A DNA stretch of 64,000 nt from Pedobacter roseus (lineage in GTDB: Bacteria > Bacteroidota > Bacteroidia > Sphingobacteriales > Sphingobacteriaceae), in contig NZ_CP060723.1 in assembly GCF_014395225.1 (NCBI RefSeq), positions 2,356,001-2,420,000 on the forward strand, read 5' to 3'. Every line of letters begins with the position of its first letter. Position 1 is the stretch's first letter. A model generated the notes under the pieces. It did no database searches and was not told the DNA's origin. It saw only the letters and a list, made by a program, of their open reading frames with translations. A program made the translations under genes and the position numbers. This document shows positions 44,917-52,891 of this stretch, one piece after another.

Positions 44917-45771
44917 TTAATTTCCGCTGTAAGCTTTAACCGTTTGTTTACTTGTACCCAGGCCATCAATCCCAAGTTCAACTACATCACCCGCTTTCAA
45001 ATACCAAGGCTCTGGTTTCTGGCCCAAACCTACACCTGCAGGTGTTCCTGTGGTAATTACATCTCCAGGTAAAAGTGTCATAAACTGGCTGATGTATGAA
45101 ATCATAAAAGGAACATTAAAAATCAGGTTTGAAGTATTTCCATCCTGTAAGGTTTTGCCGTTAACGGTTAACCACAGGCGAAGATGGTGTACATCGGCAA
45201 TTTCATCCTGTGTAGCGATAAATGGCCCGATCGGCGCAAAAGTATCGCAGCTTTTTCCTTTTACCCATTGGCCGTTTCTTTCGATCTGAAACTCACGTTC
45301 GCTGTAATCATTGTGTAGCACGTAACCCGCGATGTGATCCAAAGCGTTTTCTTCGGAAACATAACTTGCTTTTTTACCCACAACAATGGCTAATTCTACT
45401 TCCCAATCGGTTTTTTTGCTGTTTTTCGGGATAACTAAGTCATCATTTGGACCAACTATTGCCGAAGTAGCCTTGAAAAATAAAATCGGCTCTGAGGGAA
45501 TTGGCGCATTGGTTTCTGCAGCATGGTCTTTGTAATTTAAACCTACACAGATAATTTTAGAAGGACGAGCCAAAGCAGGACCAAGGCGTACACCTTTATC
45601 AACCTGAGGTAAATCAGCAGATTCTATCTCTTTTTTAAGTTTTTCTAAACCATCGCCACCAAAAAATTCTTCGTTATAATCTTTCACCAATGCAGAAACA
45701 TCAAAATAATTATCGTTTATAATCACTCCTGGTTTTTCAGCTCCTGCTTCGCCAAATCGTATTAATTTCAT
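44917..45771 (-). CDS. FAH-family hydrolase, probable 2,4-diketo-3-deoxy-L-fuconate hydrolase
   Basis: A 284-residue fumarylacetoacetate-hydrolase-fold enzyme: ICVGLNYKDHAAETNAPIPS, EPILFFKATSAIVGPNDDLV, DWEVELAIVVGKKA with the metal Glu residues, HNDYSEREFQIERNGQWVKG-KSCDTFAPIGP and VITTGTPAGVGLGQKPE. In non-phosphorylating L-fucose breakdown this family cuts 2,4-diketo-3-deoxyfuconate to pyruvate and L-lactate. The gene order SDR-FAH-mutarotase-lactonase supports this. Other FAH hydrolases act on aromatics, but no such genes are here. Confidence 0.85.
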   Translation of the reverse strand: MKLIRFGEAGAEKPGVIINDNYFDVSALVKDYNEEFFGGDGLEKLKKEIESADLPQVDKGVRLGPALARPSKIICVGLNYKDHAAETNAPIPSEPILFFKATSAIVGPNDDLVIPKNSKKTDWEVELAIVVGKKASYVSEENALDHIAGYVLHNDYSEREFQIERNGQWVKGKSCDTFAPIGPFIATQDEIADVHHLRLWLTVNGKTLQDGNTSNLIFNVPFMISYISQFMTLLPGDVITTGTPAGVGLGQKPEPWYLKAGDVVELGIDGLGTSKQTVKAYSGN

Positions 45772-45795
45772 TATATTATATTTAAAATTGTGTTA

Positions 45796-46560
45796 TTAAT
45801 TGTTTAAGGTCGTAAATCCACCATCAATAGGGTAATCGCAGCCTGTGATAAAAGAAGCTTCATCACTGCACAGGTATAAAGCCAGCGCACCTACTTCTTC
45901 CGGTTTTGCCATTCTGCCGATAGGTTGTGTTTTAGAAAGTTTTTCGAACATTTCGGGGATATTATCCGGGTAGTTTTTCTGTAAAAAGCCATCTACAAAA
46001 GGCGTGTGTACCCTTGCCGGAGAGATGGAATTACACCTGATGTTTTCGCCGATATAATCTTTGGCCACACTCATGGTAATGGCTTTCACCGCACCTTTAG
46101 CCGCACTGTACACGAAACGGTCGGGTAGGCCAATCAAAGCCGCAATTGATGCCATATTGATAATCACACCGCCACCTGCTAAACGAATCTGTGGAATGGC
46201 TGCGTGCAGACAGTTGTAAACACCTTTAACATTTACGCGCATCACACGGTCAAAGTCTGCTTCGTCAGTAGTATCAGCCTTTCCAATATGTGCGATACCT
46301 GCATTATTAATCAGGATGTTGATCTGCCCGATCTCGTTAAAAACATCGTGAACCGCTTTATGATCAGAAACATCGCAGCCATAACTAAATGCTGTGCCAC
46401 CGTTTTCCTTAATTTCATTAATTGTATCCTGTGCCTGTTCAGTGCCCAGTTCGATGATGTGAACTTCGGCACCTTGTTTAGCTAAAATGGTTGCAATGGC
46501 CTTTCCAATGCCGCTTCCCCCGCCTGTAACCACGGCTCTTTTGTTTTTTAGTGAAAACAT
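45796..46560 (-). CDS. NAD-dependent SDR dehydrogenase of fucose catabolism
   Basis: A 254-residue classical short-chain dehydrogenase: cofactor loop TGGGSGIG (residues 12-19), Glu after strand 2 (VHIIELGTEQA), which favours NAD over NADP, NNAG, catalytic Ser (NMASIAALIG) and Tyr-x3-Lys (YSAAKG), with C-terminal GCDYPIDGGF. It could oxidise L-fucose or 2-keto-3-deoxy-L-fuconate; the latter is typical of a gene next to the FAH hydrolase. It is first in its operon, 24 bases before the FAH gene, and divergent from the glycosidase cluster. Confidence 0.85.
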   Translation of the reverse strand: MFSLKNKRAVVTGGGSGIGKAIATILAKQGAEVHIIELGTEQAQDTINEIKENGGTAFSYGCDVSDHKAVHDVFNEIGQINILINNAGIAHIGKADTTDEADFDRVMRVNVKGVYNCLHAAIPQIRLAGGGVIINMASIAALIGLPDRFVYSAAKGAVKAITMSVAKDYIGENIRCNSISPARVHTPFVDGFLQKNYPDNIPEMFEKLSKTQPIGRMAKPEEVGALALYLCSDEASFITGCDYPIDGGFTTLNN

Positions 46561-46733
46561 GTATGGTTATAAATTATAATTGATTAGAATATTGAATACA
46601 AATAAAATAAATATTGTTGGTTAAAAATTTTATCTTCTTGTCTAAATATTAACAGATATTGTCATACTCCGCCTGCTGCATCCCAACAGCCTTACCTTGC
46701 ATAAATTTTACAAACACGGATAGCTAATTTACT

Positions 46734-46769
46734 TATATTTGAATATTATTTTTATATTTAAATAATATT
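46734..46769 (+). promoter_or_regulatory. Candidate -7 box and AT-rich operator before the glycosidase cluster
   Basis: TATATTTG (46734-46741) fits the -7 consensus. It abuts a perfect inverted repeat, AATATTATTT and AAATAATATT (46742-46769, 8-base centre), placed to block or bind near the transcription start in the 267-base region between the fucose and glycosidase operons. Confidence 0.4.
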
Positions 46770-46827
46770 TTAACCAAATATCACATTTCATCTTTCTGTA
46801 ATAGGAGAGTTGTAAGCCCCAAATTGA

Positions 46828-49563
46828 ATGAGAAATTTTCTGATTTTTATTTCCTGTTATTTTCTATCGATACCATTATCTCATGCAACTTATCGTGCAC
46901 AAAAAACAATTGTCGTTTCTACGGAGAACCATGTTCGGGTACGTTTTGGTGCAGAAAGAATTTCAAAAGCTTTAGCTAAATTAAACTATTCGATCAAAAT
47001 CGAACAGAAAGACAAAATTGGTAGCATAGGTAATTTGATTGCTATTGGTGTATTTTCGGATAAACTTTTCGTCAATCATCTTCCTGCTGAAATTAAAAAT
47101 AAGATATCCACTACAAAAAAAGAAGGCTTCCATATTTATACCTCAAAAAACGGTATAATTTATATTATCGGTAACGATGCATCGGGTGCTTTGTATGGCT
47201 GTATTGAACTAGCAGACCAAATTAATAGCTCTGGTAAATTACCTAAACAACTGTCTATTTCTGACCAGCCGGAAATGGTATTACGTGGCACATGTATCGG
47301 CTTGCAGAAACCTGATTATTTGCCAGGTCATGATGTTTATGAATATCCTTACACCCCGGAAACTTTTCCCTGGTTATACGACAAAGCCTTATGGATCAAA
47401 TATCTCGATATGATGGTCGAGAACCGTTATAACTCGCTTTATTTATGGAACGGTCATCCCTTTTCTTCCCTATTGAGGTTAAAAGATTATCCTTATGCAG
47501 TGGAGGTAGATGATGCTACCTTAAAAAAGAACGAAGAAATTTTTCAGTTTTTAACCACAGAGGCTGATAAAAGGGGAATCTGGGTCATCCAGATGTTTTA
47601 CAATATTATTATCCCAAAACCTTTTGCGGATAAATACGGATTAAAAACACAGGATAGAAACCGACCGATTATTCCTTTAATAGCTGATTATACCCGAAAA
47701 TCAATTGCGTCATTTGTAGAGAAATATCCAAATGTGGGTTTAATGGTGGCTTTGGGTGAAGCGATGGAAGGCGTTGGTCAGGATGATATTAATTGGTTTA
47801 CCAAAACTATTATCCCAGGGGTAAAAGACGGATTAAAAGCTGCCGGGATTAAGGAAGAGCCTCCGATTGTATTGCGTGCACACGATACCGATGCGCCTAG
47901 CGTAATGAAAGCCGCATTGCCACTTTATCATAATCTATATACTGAAAATAAGTTTAACGGAGAGGCCTTAACCACTTATACACCCCGCGGTGCCTGGGCC
48001 GATTTAAACAGAAAGCTGGCGGCTATTGGAACAGTTAATATTTCTAATGTGCACATTTTGGCTAATTTAGAGCCATTTAGGTATGGTTCGGCTGATTTTA
48101 TCCAGAAATCGGTTCAGGCGATGAATAAAATTTATGGAGCAAAAGGATTGCATTTATACCCACAGGCAAGTTATTGGGACTGGCCATATTCGGCTGATGA
48201 AGTAACAGGAAGATTATTAGAGATAGACCGGGACTGGATCTGGTATAAAGAGTGGGCGAGGTATTCCTGGAATTCGCAGCGCGACCGCAAACAGGAAATC
48301 AATTATTGGGGTAATGAGCTGGCTGATAAATATGGTACCAACTTAATGGGTGGCAAAGCTATTTTGAATGCTTATGAAGAATCGGGAGAGATATCGCCAA
48401 AACTTTTACGCAGATACGGCATTACCGATGGTAACCGGCAAACGCTGACTTTGGGCATGCTTATGACACAATTGATTAACCCATATCGTTACGGACTCTT
48501 TACTTTACTATACGAATCGGAAGCCCCTGAAGGTGAAATGATTATCGATTATGCAGAGAAAGAATGGAAAAAGCAGGGGCATATTGGCGAAACACCTGTT
48601 CAGGTGGCAAAAGAAGTGGTAGAACACGGTAAAAAAGCCATCCAATCGATTAACGAGGCTGCTTCAAATGTAAAAAAAGATACAGCAGAATTTAAAAGGC
48701 TTAGAAATGATATATATTGCTACGATGCCATGGCTAATTTTTATGCAGAGAAAGTAAAAGCAGCCCTTTGGATATTGCGGTATAAATATTCTAACCAGGT
48801 AAGCGATTTAGAACAAGCTTTGCCATTTTTGCAAAAAAGCGTGAATCACTACGCAGAGCTGGTTAAATTAACTGATCATAATTATCTGTATGCCAATAGT
48901 ATGCAAACTAAACAACGTAAAATACCGATGCGTGGTGTAGACAAAACTTTTATCCATTGGAGAGAAATGTTGCCCGTATTTACCAAAGAATTGAATCATT
49001 TTAAAAGGAGCATTGATTCTTTAAAATCAATAAAAGATGGAACCATTTCCGCAATTATACCCTATAAAATGGCTGATGTTAAGGTACTAAACGAAGCTGA
49101 GGGTTATACCATTGCCAAAGATGCCTCGCTTTTTACGGATACAACAGTTAAAATAAAAGAAGTGGCTGAACAATTAAGTGGTTTAAGGGGCATTAAATTG
49201 AGTAAAGCACAACAAATTAAAAATGGGACAGAAATTAAGTTTAGCACCAATTCTCCTGTAAAATTACTGGTTGGCTTTTTTAACCAGAAAGATCCGCAAT
49301 ACCTGGCTCCGCCACAATTGGAAACCGATGCAAGTGCCAATAATTACGGTCAATCCGAAATTAAAATATCAAATGCGTTGGTGCCTTATGGCTTTCCACC
49401 GGTAAATGTACACGCGTATGCTTTTCCGGCAGGAACACATACTTTAAATTTAGGAAAAGGGGCTTGTTTGCTTTTAGGTTTTATTGATGATAAACAGGAA
49501 CTGCGCATTTTTAATGCAGGTTTAGATGGCAGGGGAAAAGATATAGACTGGTTATTCGAATAA
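46828..49563 (+). CDS. Putative secreted glycoside hydrolase with GH20b/GH67-like N-terminal domain
   Basis: A 911-residue exported protein (signal peptide MRNFLIFISCYFLSIPLSHA). Residues about 20-150 form the alpha/beta domain found before TIM barrels in GH20, GH67 and GH84 (LIAIGVFSDKLF, GFHIYTSKNGIIYIIGNDAS, GALYGCIELADQI). The next ~430 residues are barrel-like (RGTCIGLQKPDYLPGHDVYE, MMVENRYNSLYLWNGHPFSS, WVIQMFYNIIIPKPF, VGLMVALGEAMEGVGQDDIN), then a helical region and a C-terminal beta domain. The GEAMEG segment holds a candidate acidic pair. NCBI-style names such as alpha-galacturonidase have been used for similar proteins, but I cannot confirm an activity. First of the cluster, overlapping the next gene by one base. 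Confidence 0.65.
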   Translation: MRNFLIFISCYFLSIPLSHATYRAQKTIVVSTENHVRVRFGAERISKALAKLNYSIKIEQKDKIGSIGNLIAIGVFSDKLFVNHLPAEIKNKISTTKKEGFHIYTSKNGIIYIIGNDASGALYGCIELADQINSSGKLPKQLSISDQPEMVLRGTCIGLQKPDYLPGHDVYEYPYTPETFPWLYDKALWIKYLDMMVENRYNSLYLWNGHPFSSLLRLKDYPYAVEVDDATLKKNEEIFQFLTTEADKRGIWVIQMFYNIIIPKPFADKYGLKTQDRNRPIIPLIADYTRKSIASFVEKYPNVGLMVALGEAMEGVGQDDINWFTKTIIPGVKDGLKAAGIKEEPPIVLRAHDTDAPSVMKAALPLYHNLYTENKFNGEALTTYTPRGAWADLNRKLAAIGTVNISNVHILANLEPFRYGSADFIQKSVQAMNKIYGAKGLHLYPQASYWDWPYSADEVTGRLLEIDRDWIWYKEWARYSWNSQRDRKQEINYWGNELADKYGTNLMGGKAILNAYEESGEISPKLLRRYGITDGNRQTLTLGMLMTQLINPYRYGLFTLLYESEAPEGEMIIDYAEKEWKKQGHIGETPVQVAKEVVEHGKKAIQSINEAASNVKKDTAEFKRLRNDIYCYDAMANFYAEKVKAALWILRYKYSNQVSDLEQALPFLQKSVNHYAELVKLTDHNYLYANSMQTKQRKIPMRGVDKTFIHWREMLPVFTKELNHFKRSIDSLKSIKDGTISAIIPYKMADVKVLNEAEGYTIAKDASLFTDTTVKIKEVAEQLSGLRGIKLSKAQQIKNGTEIKFSTNSPVKLLVGFFNQKDPQYLAPPQLETDASANNYGQSEIKISNALVPYGFPPVNVHAYAFPAGTHTLNLGKGACLLLGFIDDKQELRIFNAGLDGRGKDIDWLFE

Positions 49564-51116
49564 TGATAAATACAAGAAACTTTATAGCCACAGCAACATT
49601 GTCGATATTGACAATTACTGGCTTTGCGCAACAAAAACCTATACTGGGAACTGAAAAATTGAAGAAATATGTCGAATATTTTAATTCGATAGATACGGAA
49701 GCGGTAAAGAATTATATTCCAAATAGCGAGGCTTTTAAATGGCTTTCTGATCAGGCCCCTTTATTTGAATGCCCCGATTCGATATTGGAACAAAATTATT
49801 ATTACCGCTGGTGGACTTACCGTAAACACCTGGTTAAAACGCCTGAGGGTTTCATATTTACCGAGTTTATTGAACCAGTTAAACATGCTGGCAAATACAA
49901 TTCGATTAGCTGCGCATTGGGTCACCACATTTACGAAGGCAGGTGGCTGAAAGACAACAGTTACCTGAAAGATTATATCAAATTCTGGCTCTACCATGCC
50001 AATGTGGGGCAAACGAAACAGCGTTTCCATCAATTTAGCAGCTGGGTGGATGATGCCGTGTATCAAAACTATCTGGTGAAACCGGATCAGGGATTTCTGA
50101 AAGAAATTTTGCCGGCATTAGATAAAGATTATGGTAAATGGGAATCGGAAAGACAGCTTAAAAACGGATTGTTTTGGCAAAATGATGTGAAAGATGGCAT
50201 GGAGGAATCGATCAGTGGTTCACGTAGAGACCAGAATCAACGTCCAACCATTAACAGTTATATGTATGGAAATGCCATTGCTTTAAATAAAATATCAACA
50301 CTTTTAGGTGAAACAGCAATGGCAGATAAGTATAAAAACAAAGCAACTGCAATAAAAAAATTGGTTCAGGATAGTTTATGGAATACTTCTGCGTCGTTTT
50401 TTGAAACGAGAAAAGCCAAAGGCGGCTCAGCTGATGTACGGGAAGCAATCGGTTTTACACCCTGGGATTTTAACTTGCCCGACGATAATACCAATTATGC
50501 AAAAGCATGGGACCAGTTATTGGATACAGCCGGATTTAAAGCGCCATGGGGCTTAACCACAGCCGAAAGGAGAAATCCAACTTTTAGGACCAGAGGAACC
50601 GGGCATAGCTGCGAATGGGATGGAGCACTTTGGCCTTTTGCCAGCTCGCAAACGTTAAAAGGATTGGCAAATCTGTTAACAAATTATAAAAAACATGGTA
50701 AAATGAATGCAAATATCTTTTATCAGGAATTGCATCAATATGCAGCTTCCCATGTCAAAAATGGAAAACCATACATTGGGGAGTATCAGGATGAAAAAAC
50801 CGGAGAATGGTTAAAAGGCGATAATCCACGAAGCAGTTTTTACAATCACTCTACCTTTAACGATTTAATTATCAATGATTTAATTGGCATAAAACCAAGT
50901 CAGGATAATATATTAGAGGTTTACCCATTAATCCCTAAAAATCAATGGGACTGGTTTATACTGGATAATGTTTCCTATCATGGAAAAATTTTGACGATTT
51001 TGTGGGATAAAACCGGAACAAAATATAAAAGGGGTAAGGGGTTATTGGTGTTTGTTGATGGCAAAGAAATTTATAAAGGCAAAGATTTGAAGCCTTTGAA
51101 GGTTAGGATGGATTAA
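49563..51116 (+). CDS. MGH1-like (alpha/alpha)6-barrel glycoside hydrolase
   Basis: A 517-residue exported protein (signal peptide ending near GFAQ, about residue 22). The body is a helical-toroid glycosidase of the MGH1/GH63-like type: QNYYYRWWTYRKHLVKTPEG, SCALGHHIYEGRWLKDNSYL, DGMEESISGSRRDQNQRPTI with an acidic DGMEES patch, INSYMYGNAIALNKISTLLG, GTGHSCEWDGALWPFASSQT with a second acidic site, and SSFYNHSTFNDLIINDLIGI. The family number and bond cleaved are not clear. It starts at the ATG that overlaps the previous stop (TAATG), so the two putative glycosidases are made together. Confidence 0.7.
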   Translation: MINTRNFIATATLSILTITGFAQQKPILGTEKLKKYVEYFNSIDTEAVKNYIPNSEAFKWLSDQAPLFECPDSILEQNYYYRWWTYRKHLVKTPEGFIFTEFIEPVKHAGKYNSISCALGHHIYEGRWLKDNSYLKDYIKFWLYHANVGQTKQRFHQFSSWVDDAVYQNYLVKPDQGFLKEILPALDKDYGKWESERQLKNGLFWQNDVKDGMEESISGSRRDQNQRPTINSYMYGNAIALNKISTLLGETAMADKYKNKATAIKKLVQDSLWNTSASFFETRKAKGGSADVREAIGFTPWDFNLPDDNTNYAKAWDQLLDTAGFKAPWGLTTAERRNPTFRTRGTGHSCEWDGALWPFASSQTLKGLANLLTNYKKHGKMNANIFYQELHQYAASHVKNGKPYIGEYQDEKTGEWLKGDNPRSSFYNHSTFNDLIINDLIGIKPSQDNILEVYPLIPKNQWDWFILDNVSYHGKILTILWDKTGTKYKRGKGLLVFVDGKEIYKGKDLKPLKVRMD

Positions 51117-51128
51117 ATCAGTTATCCT

Positions 51129-51149
51129 CGGTCTGTGTCCCAAAGACCG
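51129..51149. repeat. Hairpin of the GTTCGTG family, divergent copy
   Basis: CGGTCT and AGACCG arms with GTGTCCCAA inside, just before the two perfect copies at 51164 and 51273. Confidence 0.45.
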
Positions 51150-51163
51150 AAATTAAAAATTTA

Positions 51164-51187
51164 TTGGTTCGTGGAGACACGAACCAA
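51164..51187. repeat. GNRA-loop hairpin repeat, copy A
   Basis: Perfect 10-base arms TTGGTTCGTG and CACGAACCAA around the tetraloop GAGA. Inverted relative to copy B (51273-51296); both lie between the MGH1-like and GH28 genes. Confidence 0.75.
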
Positions 51188-51272
51188 GGCGTATAGAAAA
51201 GCGATAAAATCGCTGATCTCATTCATCCTCATTACAAACGAGGACGAGGATTTTACGAATAAATTAAATGCC

Positions 51273-51296
51273 TCGGTTCGTGTCTCCACGAACCGA
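51273..51296. repeat. GNRA-loop hairpin repeat, copy B
   Basis: Perfect arms TCGGTTCGTG and CACGAACCGA around TCTC, the complement of GAGA, so it is in opposite orientation to copy A. It ends 17 bases before the GH28 start, within its leader. Confidence 0.75.
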
Positions 51297-51312
51297 ACTA
51301 TAATAAAAAACA

Positions 51313-52890
51313 ATGAAATATATTTTCAAAACCTTACTTTTTGTACTTGCAGTAACTACTTGTTTAACCGTTAAAGCCCAATCTTATTATAACGTAATCA
51401 AATATGGTGCAAAAAACGACAGCAGTAAATTGGCCACAACCGCCATCAAAAATGCAATAGAAGCCGCATCAAAAGCGGGTGGAGGCACCGTTTATTTTCC
51501 TGCAGGAAAATATTTAACTGGGGCAATTCACTTAAAAAGTAACATCACCATTTTGATTGATGCCGGTGCCGAATTGCACTTTAGCGATAATTTTGATGAT
51601 TATCTGCCTATGGTGAAAAGCCGCTATGAGGGCGTAGACGTAACTAGTTTTTCACCGTTATTTTATGCCTACAAGGCAGAAAATATTTCGATTATTGGTC
51701 GCGGAATTATCGATGGACATGGCAAAAAGTGGTGGGATTTTGTAGAAGGTTATAAAGAAGGTCAACCACGATCGAAGTGGCAGACCACTTTTGATGGTTT
51801 AAATAAGGATATCGTTTTACCTGACGATCCAAAACAGATGAAAAGAGGTTTTCTCCGTCCGCCGTTTATACAACCGATGTTCTGCAAAAATGTATTGATT
51901 GATGGAATAACCATCCGCAATTCACCTTTTTGGACAATCAATCCTGAGTTTTGTGAAAATGTTAAAGTCCATGCGGTTACCATTAACAATCCTCATTCGC
52001 CCAATACAGACGGTATCAATCCTGAATCCTGTAAAAATGTGCACATTTCTGATTGCCACATCAGTGTGGGCGACGACTGCATCACCATTAAATCAGGTAA
52101 AGATGCACCCGGAAGAAAAATGGCCATTCCGGCAGAAAACTATGTAATTACAAATTGTACGATGTTATCAGGTCATGGTGGAGTGGTTATTGGCAGCGAA
52201 ATGTCGGGCGATGTGCGAAAAATAGCCATCTCTAATTGCGTTTTCGACGGAACAGATAGGGGAATCCGCATTAAAACTGCCCGTGGCAGGGGCGGAGTGG
52301 TTGAAGAGATCAGGGTGAGCAACATCATCATGAAAAACATTAAAGATCAAGCCATTGTATTGGATATGCAGTATGCTAAAACAAATGTAGAACCTGTTTC
52401 AGAGCGGACACCTATTTTTAGAAATATCCATTTCAGCAATATTACCGGTCAGGTTAACCAGGCAGGTTATCTAAATGGTTTGGAAGAGATGCCTATCGAT
52501 AATATTACTTTCAACGACATCAATATGGAAGCTAAAACCGGTTTTTCTATTCAAAATTCTAGTAATATTGAGTTTCATAACGTAACCGTAAATACAGAAT
52601 TGGGACCATCTTTAAAAGCTTCTAAAGTGAACAATTTGATTGTTGATGGATTGAAAAGCAATAAACCACTGGCAAATTCAGCAGTAATCGATCTTACAAA
52701 TGTATCCGATCTGTTTTTGTACAATGCTTTTCCTGTAAAAGAAACGGTTACGTATTTGAAATTAAGCGGAGCGGAAACCAAAAACATATACCTTGGGAAT
52801 AATAATTTCAGAAGGGTTAGGCAAGCCGTTAAAAAGGAAAAAGAAGTAACAGCAAGCCTCGAAATTATTTCGGGCGATAAAGGACAGTAA
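51313..52890 (+). CDS. Polygalacturonase-like glycoside hydrolase, GH28
   Basis: A 525-residue exported enzyme (signal peptide ending near KAQ, residue 23) with a right-handed beta-helix. All GH28 sites are visible: NTDG (231-234), GDDC (253-256, catalytic Asp pair), GHG (287-289) and RIK (319-321). The N-terminal YNVIKYGAKNDSSKLATTAI is the usual pectate-lyase-like start. The family hydrolyses homogalacturonan, rhamnogalacturonan or xylogalacturonan; an exo-type activity on a pectin fragment is likely in a PUL. It is 2 bases before the GH95 gene. Confidence 0.92.
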   Translation: MKYIFKTLLFVLAVTTCLTVKAQSYYNVIKYGAKNDSSKLATTAIKNAIEAASKAGGGTVYFPAGKYLTGAIHLKSNITILIDAGAELHFSDNFDDYLPMVKSRYEGVDVTSFSPLFYAYKAENISIIGRGIIDGHGKKWWDFVEGYKEGQPRSKWQTTFDGLNKDIVLPDDPKQMKRGFLRPPFIQPMFCKNVLIDGITIRNSPFWTINPEFCENVKVHAVTINNPHSPNTDGINPESCKNVHISDCHISVGDDCITIKSGKDAPGRKMAIPAENYVITNCTMLSGHGGVVIGSEMSGDVRKIAISNCVFDGTDRGIRIKTARGRGGVVEEIRVSNIIMKNIKDQAIVLDMQYAKTNVEPVSERTPIFRNIHFSNITGQVNQAGYLNGLEEMPIDNITFNDINMEAKTGFSIQNSSNIEFHNVTVNTELGPSLKASKVNNLIVDGLKSNKPLANSAVIDLTNVSDLFLYNAFPVKETVTYLKLSGAETKNIYLGNNNFRRVRQAVKKEKEVTASLEIISGDKGQ

Positions 52891-52891
52891 C

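Noticed and set aside
44915..44981. N-terminal extension of the mutarotase
   Set aside because: The extra 22 residues would overlap the FAH gene and lack similarity to the family; MKRYCLTL is the usual start.
46828..49563. Naming the first glycosidase GH115 or alpha-galacturonidase
   Set aside because: The N-terminal domain fits a broad group of families, and I could not identify a family-specific catalytic motif.
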